A stretch of 64,000 nt of DNA from Nematopogon swammerdamellus (lineage: Eukaryota; Arthropoda; Insecta; Lepidoptera; Adelidae): the NCBI GenBank assembly GCA_946902875.1, contig OX336348.1, positions 9,945,741 to 10,009,740 of the forward strand, given 5' to 3'. A program made the position numbers and the translations under genes. Of the stretch, positions 42,601 to 52,334 are shown in pieces; position 1 is the first letter of the stretch, and every line of letters begins with the position of its first letter. The notes under the pieces were generated by a model. That model searched no databases and was not told where the DNA came from. It saw only the letters and a program-made list of their open reading frames with translations.

Positions 42601-44775
42601 GCAAAATTCACAAAGAACTTATCCCATTTAAACCACTTGCGCATACCAAGGTTGATATTATGTGATTCTCCAATAAGAATTGAGTTCCATGTCTTTACAG
42701 ATGCGTCAGAAAGCGCGTACGGTGCATGTTTGTATGTACTTACCGAAAACAACAGAGGTGTAATACTTACGCGCCTGCTCTTTTCTAAAAGTCGCGTTGC
42801 ACCCATTAAACCCACTACTATCCCTCGTTTGGAACTTTGTGGTGCCTTAGTGGGAGCAAGGTTATACGAGAAGGCACGGAAATCCTTGCGTTTGAAAATC
42901 GATAAAGTTACATTTTGGACCGACTCATCAGTGGTACTTGGATGGCTTCGTATGCTACCAAACAAGTTGAAACCGTTCGTCCGAAACCGCGTCTCGGATA
43001 TTTTAGAGATAACAGGTAACTGGTTGTGGAGACATGTGCCGACGAAAGACAATCCTGCTGATTATGTGGCCCGCGGCATGGACCCAAGCGTGATTGTAGA
43101 GAATGAGGTCTGGTGGTCGGGCCCAAAATACTTACATGACAATGAATCTTTATGGCCTCCAGATTTTGGATCAACAATGACAGAATCACTTCCTGAACTA
43201 AAACCAGATATTGCTTTAAGTGTGGTTATATCAAGTCCTCAATTGTCTCAAAATGAACTTATACACTTTAAAAGATTTTCAAAACTTACCCTGATGAAAC
43301 GCACAGTTGCTTACGTGATGAGGTTCGTATATAATTGCAGAAACCCGAGACAAAGGAAGGTAGGTTACCTTACAGCAACTGAAATTAATGCTGCATTCAA
43401 AGTACTGTTGAAATATTCACAAAAACAAAGTTTCCCAGATGAGTATAAACAGCTAAGCGAGAAGAAGGCTTTGCCATGCAAAAACCAACTACTAAAGTTA
43501 AATCCATTCATTGACGATGAAGGGATACTAAGAGTTGGTGGTAGGCTAGCGAATTCAGAATATGACTATACAAAAAAATATCCAATTTTAATAAAGTCCA
43601 CGCATCATATTTCAAGTTTGATTTTCAAGTATGAGCACCTGAGACTGATGCACGCGGGTCCACAACTTTTACTAGCATCAGTGCGACAGGAATTCTGGTG
43701 TATAGGAGGCAGGAATGCAGCAAGATATTGTTATCATAAATGCATTGTGTGCAGTAGGATGAGAGGGCAGACCATCGCACCAATTATGGGACAGTTACCA
43801 AGACAACGCCTTCAGCCAGGACATCCGTTTGTATTTACTGGTGTAGACTATGCAGGCCCTATCACATCAGCAGATCGGAAGGGTCGCGGATGTAAAATCT
43901 TGAAAGTTTATATAGCATTATTTGTATGTTTCATTACGAAGTCGATCCACCTCGAACTTGTAACAGATTTAACCACATCTGCGTTTCTGTTATCCTTGCG
44001 CCGATTCATTTCTCGTAGAGGTAAGCCAAATGAAATATTTTCAGACAACGGTACAACGTTCGTTGGAACGGACAATTACTTAAGCAAATTTTTAAAAGTA
44101 AACAGTGATGCATTGTCTGATCAGGTGGCTAGTGAGGGTATCAAATTCAACTTTATACCTGCGTATGCTCCTCACTTTGGGGGTCTGTTGGAAGCGGGGG
44201 TGAAATCAACAAAATTTCACTTGCGAAGAGTCTTAGGAAATAGTAATCTCACCTTTGAAGAATTGTACACTGTTCTTGCGCAAATTGAGGCTATCTTAAA
44301 CTCCCGTCCATTATCGCCGCTTTCGTCTGATCCCGATGATTGTCTTCCCCTTACTCCAGGACATTTTTTAATCGGACGACCACTCACTGCTTTGCCAAGT
44401 CCTGATTATCAGAACCATCGGACATCATATCTCTCCAGATACGAGAGAGTGGAGCAACTACGACAACATTTCTGGCAAAGATGGCAGAAAGAATATATAT
44501 CAGAACTACAACAACGTGTTAAGTGGAAACAGACACAAAGCCAGCTTGAAGAGGGCACCATGGTCGTCATAAAAGAAGATCACGTCCCACCATTGAAATG
44601 GACACTAGGTCGAGTCATCAAAGTGTACCCTGGCAAAGATGGCATATCTCGTGTAGCAGACATCAAAACAACGAAGGGAGTACTTCGTCGAGCCTTCAAT
44701 AGGATCTGTCCTCTGCCTCTTCACGACGAACCGAATTCTTATATTTCTGATCCAGTGGCTTCAAGGGATTGTTGA
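39610..44775 (+). CDS. gag-pol: BEL-1 Gag-Pol polyprotein, intact
   Basis: 1721 residues without a break. Gag occupies about 1-400 with three Cys/His knuckles (from C341; CYNCLRPGHYIRQC from 374; CRICRRRHH from about 392). The protease site at D453 reads LDCAATACLIT, not the usual D-S/T-G. Reverse transcriptase has D782 (SADIEKMYRQ) and YVDD at 856-859. RNase H has FTDASESAYG (D1031) and WTDSS at about 1104. Integrase has an HHCC region from about 1330, D1413 (VDYAGP), D1479 (FSDNG) and E1528 (LLEAG). The polyprotein would be processed to make cDNA and insert it. The ATG is the first in frame after the leader. Confidence 0.95.
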   Translation: MSIKELVKKRGTYKGQLTLFSNHVVAISDVPSLTPEQTSELQLRILKIESVFSKYDEIQTEIECLSDEDDVAVQVRERGEFESKYFKILATAKVLFERNHGSVSNSKTGSTSKSNEIHINNDNITIKFPTIAIPKFSGAYDSWLEYHDTFKSLIHDNESISNISKFHYLRASLEGRAALVINSLEFSSDNYTVAWNLLHDRYDNKRALVHNHVSALFNIDPVKKETSGDIRRIIDQMNKNIRALNTLNEPTQHWDTLLVHMVVNKLDAKTTRGWEEHRSSNKDVTLNTLTTFLRNRADVLETLESNSHENDRVNESKGSKFKGLVSVDAANSSPRSVVSVCPKCQEDHHLVRCPEFLSLTNEERSKEVSNHRLCYNCLRPGHYIRQCRSSSCRICRRRHHSILHVDQEEAKEMTTQECSLSANSGEGSAILSTALVNIWDKNNKVHTVRAVLDCAATACLITQRLCKRLGLSTTFVENSVTGLNKSISAIDNKCKVRLSSLNKKFSTNLSCYVIEYITCDTPFTPIDRTELNIPTNISLADPMFHEPGPIDLLLGNDIFWDLIKNGHISLGKYKLRMRNTKLGWIVIPQSYNFNTRSKGKIVCNIAIESVQNQLAKFWELEEVSIATTFSKDDIMCEDHFVNNTTRLQNGRFCVRIPLKHPEDVLGHSYKRAEQCLLSLERRLQRQPALWEMYVKIMNEYESLGHMSEQVESDNITGYYMPHHGVLREKSTTTKLRVVFNASSNTSTGKSCNDIQMVGPVIQDDLASILLRFRTYNIVLSADIEKMYRQTMVNEKDRHLQKILWRNNPMDPLKVYELNTVTYGTASAPFLAVRCLKQLALECEQPDIAQILMHDFYVDDLLSGGDTLEQALHIRAAVTKVLSSACMNIRKWRSNEQKILQPNNEIRPEEDLNLGGQEESKILGLGWHSIADELFFTIEIQPDSNVTKRSVLSSIGRIFDPLGLLVPCVIESKIRLQKLWLHKLSWDEPVPLEVSKTWAKFTKNLSHLNHLRIPRLILCDSPIRIEFHVFTDASESAYGACLYVLTENNRGVILTRLLFSKSRVAPIKPTTIPRLELCGALVGARLYEKARKSLRLKIDKVTFWTDSSVVLGWLRMLPNKLKPFVRNRVSDILEITGNWLWRHVPTKDNPADYVARGMDPSVIVENEVWWSGPKYLHDNESLWPPDFGSTMTESLPELKPDIALSVVISSPQLSQNELIHFKRFSKLTLMKRTVAYVMRFVYNCRNPRQRKVGYLTATEINAAFKVLLKYSQKQSFPDEYKQLSEKKALPCKNQLLKLNPFIDDEGILRVGGRLANSEYDYTKKYPILIKSTHHISSLIFKYEHLRLMHAGPQLLLASVRQEFWCIGGRNAARYCYHKCIVCSRMRGQTIAPIMGQLPRQRLQPGHPFVFTGVDYAGPITSADRKGRGCKILKVYIALFVCFITKSIHLELVTDLTTSAFLLSLRRFISRRGKPNEIFSDNGTTFVGTDNYLSKFLKVNSDALSDQVASEGIKFNFIPAYAPHFGGLLEAGVKSTKFHLRRVLGNSNLTFEELYTVLAQIEAILNSRPLSPLSSDPDDCLPLTPGHFLIGRPLTALPSPDYQNHRTSYLSRYERVEQLRQHFWQRWQKEYISELQQRVKWKQTQSQLEEGTMVVIKEDHVPPLKWTLGRVIKVYPGKDGISRVADIKTTKGVLRRAFNRICPLPLHDEPNSYISDPVASRDC

Positions 44776-44785
44776 AAGGCCAGCT

Positions 44786-44802
44786 TTCAACGCTGGGGGG
44801 CA
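44786..44802 (+). promoter_or_regulatory. BEL-1 polypurine tract
   Basis: CGCTGGGGGGCA ends at 44802, directly before the 3' LTR. A G run in this position is usual in BEL/Pao elements. Confidence 0.75.
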
Positions 44803-44952
44803 TGTTTCGGCCGCCGCCACCGCTGCCGGCCACAGAGTAAGAACCGAATCTGTCAAAAAGGAATCGATACAGGCTCATAATTGTGTTTCGTTACATACAA
44901 GATTAAAGGCTATATCCTGCATGGAATCTGTGTTTTCTTCGCCGTTTGAACA
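44803..44952 (+). repeat. BEL-1 3' LTR
   Basis: 150 bp that read identical to 38095-38244, followed by the duplicated ATTTG. Confidence 0.95.
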
Positions 44953-44957
44953 ATTTG

Positions 44958-46793
44958 TCAATATAATATTATGATTTTCTACAGCTAAATACATCAATAC
45001 GTTCTTACAATTATTGGATATTTTGTTTTATTTATTTATTATTTTTTTGTTTTACAGAATTTGGTATACATATATTTTAACATACATTCAATTCATTTGC
45101 GTCACATTTGTACTACCTAAGTTAATATATTGAACATAGTGAGATCATATAGTGTTTGTTTCAACAGCCAATCGTGTAGTCTTACTTTAAACCTTACATC
45201 ATTGATCTCACTTGTTATATATTTCGGCAGTTTATTATATATATATTGACGCCATTAAAATGTAGTCCCCTTTGAAATTTCTTTGTACTGTGTGTGTCAT
45301 ACATATTGTAAGTTTGACTTATTTCTAGTTTCGTATTTATGTGTGTTTTTATTGTGTTTGCTATGGTTTAGTCTCGCGAAAATTGCTGCTTTCTTTATAT
45401 AAATGTCGTATGTTGTTAATAGTTTTAGCGACTTAAATAATGGTGAACAGTGTTCGTTCCAGCTCGAGTTTGTTATTATTCTTACGGCTTTCTTTTGGAT
45501 TCTAAATATCCTGATTGATTCGCCTGATGAACCCCAGAATTCAATCCCGTAACTCAGTATTGAATAAAAATACCCGTAGTACGCATTTATGAGAGCATCT
45601 TGATTACATGTTCTTGCAATGGTTTTTAGACAATAACAAGCTTTTGCTAATTTATCGCATGTTTTGTCTATGTGTTTGTCCCATCTTAAATGTTCATCCA
45701 AATGTAAATTCCAGGAAAATAGTTTGAGTTGTAAAGTGTATAGTTTCGTTTTGGTATTTTAGAGACATGGTGCTATTGTCTGAGTTTGTGTTTTTTATAT
45801 TGAACTTGATACATTGTGTTTTTGAGCCATTTAGGATGAGACCATTTGCGCTGAACCATTCAGATATTTCACCCAACATTTTTTGCATGGTATCTAATAA
45901 ATTTGTTATATCATCCTCGTTTGCAATAAAATTTGCATCGTCTGCATAAAGTACGATGAGTGGTGCAAGTTTTACATGTTCAGACAGGTCATTTATAAAT
46001 AATAAAAATAGTATAGGAGCTAGTATTGAGCCTTGGGGAACTCCGCACTCTGCTTTAAAGTAGCGTGATTGTATGTTTTCTATCTGTCCCTTTTCTGTGT
46101 TTGTATGGCTAATGTTAACACTGAACTCTCTTTTACTTAAGTAGCTTCTGAACCACTCCAAGGCTATCCCGCGTATTCCGTAAAACTTCATTTTCTTCAA
46201 AAGGGTTTGTGGTTGACGAGATCAAAGGCTTTAGAGAAGTCCAGAAACAGGCCAGCAGTGTGTTTTTGTGTGTCCATCCGTTGTAGTATACTATTTGTAA
46301 AAACGTGTGTAGCTGAGGAGACAGATTTGCCTTTGCGGAAACCATGTTGGAACTTAGTACGTCATTATTTTCTATGTAGTTCATCGGCGAACTTGCATAA
46401 ACTTTTAAATTTTTTTTGAAAAGGCCGGTAGTATTGAAATTGGTCGATAGTTTTCTGTGTGAAGCCTTTCACCTTTTTTGTACAATGGTACCAGTTTGGC
46501 CTTTTTGAGTATGTCTGGAAATATCCCGATTTCTATAGATTTGTTTAATAGGTATGTTAGAATCTCGATTATAGGCTCCTTAGAGTTTTTTTATTAAATA
46601 AACAGAAATACGAATGCTTAGGAGGTTCTGGTGGAGGAAACTAATTCCTTTTGGGTCTGAGTTACGGGGAGTACATTTTACATTTTCGATAGTATAGTTG
46701 TGTTTTAGTTTTTGCGTCTGGTTTGTTTTATTATATGTCGTATTTTCTGGTTCATAGTTTAATCTATCGCCAAGTTTAATCTATCGCCATTAA
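44958..46793 (-). pseudogene. LINE ORF2: endonuclease start joined to reverse transcriptase
   Basis: Read on the minus strand from 46790. A segment with the endonuclease start (GISFLHQNLLSIR, about 46640) is followed almost at once by mid-RT sequence (EPIIEILTYLLNKSIEIG, about 46580), so most of the endonuclease and the RT N-terminus are deleted. YRPISILPAFS, DFSKAFD (about 46240), GVPQGSILAPILFLLFINDL, catalytic YADD (about 45945) and the thumb (45700-45297) follow, with frameshifts near 46430, 46200 and 45700. The 3' UTR continues to 44958, where BEL-1 interrupts it. Confidence 0.8.
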
Positions 46794-47094
46794 GCGGCGG
46801 GTGGCCGAGTGGTTTGGGCATCGGCTTCTCATGCGGGAGGTCCGAGGTTCGAATCCGGTCGGCGTGTACCAATGAGTTTTTTCTGACGAAAAAATTTACG
46901 TGCATACCTACACCCGCTGCTTCACCGTTCGGAACCGGTGTAAAACTGTAGGTCCCTTCCCTTGCCCCTTACTAGGTGGTAGGCTCAAATTGTAGCCGAC
47001 TGGGTTGTTTCCACCGTACTGGATGTAAGATGGCCGCATAGCAGCCTCGGCTGTGTTCTCCTCTAGTCCAGTAAAGCCAGCAATCTAGGGAAGT
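46794..47094 (+). mobile_element. SINE family B, head and core (rest at 49386-49510)
   Basis: The tRNA-like head has GTGGCCGAGTGGT (box A-like) and GGTTCGAATCC (box B, about 46848). Core: GTAAAACTGTAGGTCCCTTC, ACTAGGTGGTAGG, TTTCCACCGTACTGG. It runs to GGGAAGT at 47094, where a 2291-bp insertion begins. Confidence 0.85.
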
Positions 47095-49385
47095 TGAGAT
47101 GGCCGTGGATATACATACAAATAAATTTGTATATATATCTTTGCCATCTCATAAAATCATAGTTATTTCGTTTCTCGAAACTCCATGAAGGCGGTAGGTA
47201 AGGATGGGCAGACATGTGCAAGTTGTAAATCTTAGAGGATCCCTAGACAAAGTGTCAAGCGGTTCAAATTTATTTTACGCGTTTTTAGAAACCCTTGTCC
47301 ATGGGTTTAGTTTTTGTTTAAGAGCATAATGGACGACCCCGAGATGAGTGAATTATGGCGTCCGCTCGCCATTGAAACTAACGCATAGGATGGCGCGGGA
47401 GGTCATTCCGGGAATTGGCGACATGTGAGGGATGCTAGCTGCGCCTACGCAAACGCGAGGACGCGAGGGTGGCAGAGGAGTTAGTTAAATTCTGACCGAG
47501 GAAAGAGCGGGTCGCTACGTACGAGCGGTCCTGCGCGCGCGCAATTAACTCGAGTCGGAAAAACACGGGAAGCTGCCGGAAAAATAGCTTTACGCGTCGG
47601 CGCGGCGGGACTCAAGCGAGAGGCAATCTTGTCGGACGAGCCTTGCGCGCGGAGATTCGGTACCTACTCACGTCGGGCGCGCGCGAATGTGAGTTCGTTC
47701 GTGGTTTTATAAACAATTAGTCGCAGCGAACGTACGCGGGGAAAGTGGGTGCTCGCGAGTCTAGACTGAACAGCAGTGGAACGTGGAAGCTGAGCAGCGT
47801 CGGAAGGAGACCTGGCGTTGCAGAACGCGGTCAAGAGTTCCAGTTGGGGTTCCGTATAGCATGACCTTTTGACAGCATTACTCTGCCGAGTAAGGCTCGA
47901 GAACATCTACCGGTGCGCGAGTACTCCAGCGGAGTAAACGTGCGATTCTACGTTGCCTGGCGGATGGGAATTTTCCTCACAGCAACAACGTATCGATAAC
48001 GTGGTTGTCTATTCGCGCCTGCGATCAGTTTCCATGCGCGTCTTTTGACTCGACGGGGACGCGGTTTGTTTCAACACGAAACTTTACTTTCGTGGACCGC
48101 GCGCGTAATATCGTACTAAGTTAAGTTTACGCATAGGATAATTAATGTACTTACAATTATCTTAGTGAATAATTTACTTACAATTTTATTTTTTATCAAT
48201 TAGGTTGCTTACAATTTATTTTATTTAGTGGTTTGCTTTGGTTAGCGTAGAGGACGAGTAACAGTAACACAACCTTAGGTTTCTGATAATTCGCACTTTT
48301 ATTGGTTAGTTAGCTAGAAACTGTAGGCAGGAGACCCTAGATGATGGATGAAGGCTCGCGGAGTTGAGTTACGTACAACGTCTTGACCAGAGCTCGAGAC
48401 CTAAGTCACAACGCGAAGAATTTACTCAAGAAACAGTGTAGTTTGTTCCTTCCGACTTCAACGGTTTCGATGTATGAAGAAGCGAACAGATACCTCGCCA
48501 GGTGCTGGATCCCTCAATAGAACGAGTAGCGCATGTTCTGTTTCTTGGTGACGAGCTCATCTGCCGGCAAGGATGATGATGTTTCGTTGTCAGGGTTAAT
48601 GAATAACTGCTATTCAGAGGCATTTCTATTTGTCGAAGTCCAGTGGATAGGACCGTGAGTCTGATGCATCTCTAGCTTACGGCCGAGACAGACGTCGACA
48701 GGACACTTAACAGATATAGACTTTACGTTAGATTGAGTAGAAGTCCTGCTTTCTTTAGCGCGCTAGACAGCCTAATTTGCCGGCGAGGGGATTAGAGCCT
48801 ATAGCCAGGAAACAGACATTCTGCCCAGTACTTAGAAGACTAGACTTAGAGACGGTAGCATCACCACAGCTGACGGCCCAAGAGACAATAGGAGAGACTC
48901 GTAGATTGACCTTAGAGTAAGGCTGAGATTGTACTTTAGAAGTAAGGAATTAATAATAAGATAGCTAGTTATTGCATTGTATAAAGGTTAGGCTAGCTAA
49001 CATTGTAGGTAGGTACCTTCCGAATTCTCCTGGGCTCCACGCGCCGGGAGGTGGGAACGCCGGCCTTCTTTGATCGACTAATCCCACGTAAGCACTCTAC
49101 GAAGAAACTTATATTACAAATATCTTTCCACGTTGAGTCACAAGACAGAAACAATGATCCGTGAGGGCCGACGGCCGACAGGGAGCTGTGTAGGCGGCCG
49201 AATGTATTTCTACAATATTTAACTGGACGATCACTTAATCTGTTTATTCACAGTTGGCCAATCAAGTAAGTAAATAAGTAATAGAGGACCTATTTCGCGT
49301 CCAACGATCCTCTCAGAGTTATCCCAGGAATGCAATCGGTTGATTAGGGCCTAATATTTAAATAATATAAGTCCGAACTATCACA
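47095..49385. mobile_element. 2291-bp TG...CA insertion of unknown type
   Basis: It is bounded exactly by AAGT (47091-47094 and 49386-49389), the reading of other SINE copies being GGGAAGTCTCCGG without interruption. It begins TGAGATGGCCGTGG and ends GAACTATCACA. The first 60 bp fold back on themselves (GAGATGGC / GCCATCTC at 47149). No open frame over 90 codons and no internal LTR pair were seen. The TG/CA ends and 4-bp duplication fit a solo LTR or other LTR-derived element, but the length is unusual for insects. Confidence 0.65.
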
Positions 49386-49510
49386 AAGTCTCCGGTATGG
49401 CACCTACCTTCTCGGTGGTGATATTGGCTGTTCGGAGCATGCGCTTTGGCCCCTACGACTCAGCCACCTATACCGGATTACATAAAAATAAAAAAATAAA
49501 AAAAAAAGTT
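49386..49510 (+). mobile_element. SINE family B, tail part
   Basis: CTCCGGTATGGCACCTACCT to CGGATTACATAAAAATAAAA, the direct continuation of 46794-47094. Confidence 0.85.
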
Positions 49511-50786
49511 TTGCAGATTTGTGTTCTTTGCTATTTGACTCCTCGTTTTTATCTGTGATGTCTCGATTTTCGAGGTGTTGGGGGTGTTCTTCGGTGTTAT
49601 TTGTGGTTGGTTTTGTCCCTCTAGGAAGTCCTTGGGGGTTCCGGGTGCGTCGTTTTCGTTTTTCTCTCGTGACCATTGGGGTGTTGTCTTCATGCCTAAA
49701 AAACGTGCTTGCGGTTCTATGAATCTTCGTACACCTGCTCCCTTTGGCCAGAATTCTGGGTTTAGTAGCTTTTCAACTAATTGTTTTCCCGCCATTATTT
49801 TAAAGGATGCGTAGAAGTCCCCACGGGCTGTCAATTTCTCAATTTTCATGTCTAGGATTTGATCTTGCACATTAGTACTTATGTAGGTATTTATTTCCTG
49901 TTCTGTAGTGGTCTTGTCTAGGCGACATTAATGTACACCCTCGTTCGTCTCCGGGCGTTCTGCTATCTTTAGAGTTACTTCTTGGTCCGTTATGGTCCGC
50001 GTACCTAGGAGAACAGGATTGCTTTTTCGTCCATTTATATTTAGCGCGTTGCGGGAAGGATTGGCTGTTGCCGATGCGTAGGTACGGCGGCTGCCTGTTT
50101 TGGTAGTAAAGTGTGCGCCGGCGGCGGGGGAGGGGCCGGTGGGCGGGGCGAAGGACGGTGACATTGACCGACCGTCAGTCCTTTCAGTAGTTTCAGTCGG
50201 TCTATTGCCGGTGGTACTTGTAGTGTGCCTGCGCGTATGCTGCGTGCGTTCTGTGCTTGCTTATTCGTTTTGTAGCGTCGTCTGTTCGTTTGCCGCGGCG
50301 GTACTTGTTTGTTGGTGCTTGTTATTATTTGTTCGTCTGGAGTTTCGCGGTTGGCGTTGTTCTCGCGGTGGGCGTGGCATATCCCCACCGTTAGATAATT
50401 CGGTTTCCGGATGTATCGTCATCGATTTCGTTTCCGGTTGTTCATGTATGTGTGTCCGTGGAGCTGACGGTTTCGAATATGGGCCAGCGGCCATGCTCTT
50501 GGGGTGTGTTAGTGTGTGTGTCTCTTCTCCCTATAGATCTTTCGCGTAATTCTGCCGTTTGGTGCTCCAGATGGGATACTTTTTGGAGTAAATTGTTGAA
50601 AAGTGCCGCGCAGTGTGTCTGAGTGGCTGCTATATGGTCCAATTTGTACTCAAATCGACTCACCGTGTAGTGCAACTGTGCAATCATGTTTCCCAGTTCT
50701 CGGTATCCCGCCGCTTGTGAAAACGCTCCGGTCTCGAGGATGTTGTGTGAGGCTCCCGTAGGATACATTTGTGGTAAGTACGACAT
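49511..50786 (-). pseudogene. LINE ORF1, degenerate
   Basis: Minus strand from ATG at 50786. A helical N-terminus (GYRELGNMIAQLHYTVSRFE and VSHLEHQTAELRE) is followed by basic, proline-rich sequence in shifted frames, then ITDQEVTLKIAERP. The C-terminal domain has MKIEKLTARGDFYASFKI and LNPEFWPKGAGVRRFIEP (about 49760-49730). The WPKGxxVRRF block is typical of ORF1 of CR1/Jockey-type LINEs. It probably belongs with the ORF2 at 44958-46793, separated by the SINE. Confidence 0.65.
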
Positions 50787-50814
50787 GATTTATAATGTAT
50801 TTCGATATTTAATG

Positions 50815-51700
50815 TTTGGACTGGCGAGAGAACACTTTCTAACACGACAACCGGTGTTGCCAATTCGTCGCAATGTCGTCGCTACATGTTCACCATCGCC
50901 CCCATCGGCGCCAATGAAATCGAAATCGCCAGTCACAACTGACGTTCGTCGATCTCGCCGCCGACAGAATAAAAATGCGATGAAGACTGCCTGTAGTAAC
51001 TCTGCAAATACCTCTACTGAGGTAACAACGCGAGCGCTGAGGAGTGGCGCTAATATGCAAAACACAGGTACATCTAATGCAGACCTCGATCTCACTCTCA
51101 CTTCATCAACGGCACCCGCCGCAACATACGCGGATGCTACTAAACAAAATACAGGACAAATTACTAACATCGTAAATGATAATGAAAACAGTGACGCGGA
51201 GTGGCAAGTGGTGCGCACTACCCGCGTCCGGCGCCTGCGCATGCCCCCTCTTCCTCGAAACCACCCCGCAAACGACCGCCCGTGATTAAGGCCACAGGTG
51301 ATATTGATGAGGAGCTACAGACTGTCGATGGAACTCGCACTATTCACATCTGGTAACTTAAACCTGACACAACGGCTGAATGTGTTGAGCGGTTTATGAA
51401 AAAGAAGAACGCTAATGTCAATGCACAATATTGCGTTGAAAAGGTACAACTTCCTCACAACCGTCACGCCTCCTTCTTGATCGACGTGCCTGCAAGCTGC
51501 TTCGAATTATTCTTGTGCCCCACCGCCTGGCCGAAGGGAACCGGAATGAATGAGTGGTTCCGTAGCAGACACAGTACACGGCGTCAAGATAATCAGCCCT
51601 TTCGTCAGGAGAGAGGCATTAAGTCGCAGCAGCTCGATAACCCTAACTGTAGCACATCAAAACATTATGTGTTTGTCAAACAAAACCCGATCGATTGAAA
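50815..51700 (+). pseudogene. LINE ORF1 of the plus-strand element
   Basis: An acidic/serine-rich start with a basic patch (DVRRSRRRQNKNAMK, about 50945) leads to ATYADATKQN and EWQVVRTTRVRRLR. After a frame change near 51280 come DEELQTVDGTRTIHIW, a stop at about 51356, and CPTAWPKGTGMNEWF, the counterpart of the WPKG block in the minus-strand ORF1. It encodes the RNA-binding partner of the polymerase and is inactive. Confidence 0.65.
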
Positions 51701-52310
51701 TGCATCTACAATCCTCATTAAAATGTGATATATATGTATATCCGAACATTGGCAATCAGAGTCTGACTTGGCACAGATAAGGCTTCTCTCCGCCTCGTTC
51801 TCTCGAAATACTCGTATACACGGAGGTGTTTGTATCTACGTTCGTGATGGACTAGTGACTAAAGAGAGAGATGATGTACGTAATCTATCAAGTGAATTTA
51901 ATTTCGAGGTTTGCGCTGTTGAGTTTGTTAACCCTCCTACTGTTATCGCGTGTGTATACAGATCAGGGGTAGGCAGCATGGACGAGCTGACTAGTAGTCT
52001 AACTACGCTGTTCGATAATATGATCCACACCGATGGTATGAATGTTGTTGTGGTAGGAGACATGAATGTCAACTTGTTAGAACGATGGCCTAACAGTAAA
52101 TCAATTCTGGGTGTCATATCACAGCATAACATTAATTAATTAGTTAAATTTCCTACTCGAGTATGTGGAAATAGCGCCACACTAATAGATCACGTCTACT
52201 CGAACCGATCCACTCTGGACCTAACTGTTGAATCGTATAAATCAAATCTTTCTGACCACGATGCACAAATCATCAAGTTAATTGACACATACTTAATCTT
52301 AATACCACCA
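51700..52310 (+). pseudogene. LINE apurinic endonuclease domain, broken
   Basis: ISEHWQSESDL-like and GGVCIYVRDGLVTK segments are followed by VVVVGDMNVNLL (catalytic DxN) at about 52062 and, in another frame, IDHVYSNRSTLDL and LSDHDAQIIKL (the SDH catalytic motif, about 52254). These are APE-type endonuclease landmarks, used to nick the target. Stops occur at about 51699, 51724 and 52137. Confidence 0.7.
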
Positions 52311-52334
52311 AAAAATCCCATAATAAAAAAGAGA

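Larger units (their letters stand above)
38095..44952 (+). mobile_element. Complete BEL/Pao retrotransposon BEL-1
   Basis: 6858 bp with 150-bp LTRs that read identical, target duplication ATTTG (38090-38094 and 44953-44957), primer site, 1365-nt leader, one unbroken 1721-codon Gag-Pol and a polypurine tract. There is no envelope frame. Everything needed for autonomous retrotransposition appears to be present, and the identical LTRs imply a very recent insertion. Confidence 0.95.

Noticed and set aside
46794..46868. Functional tRNA gene
   Set aside because: Box A- and B-like sequences are present, but the segment continues into the SINE core and recurs as the head of other SINE copies; no clean acceptor stem closes.
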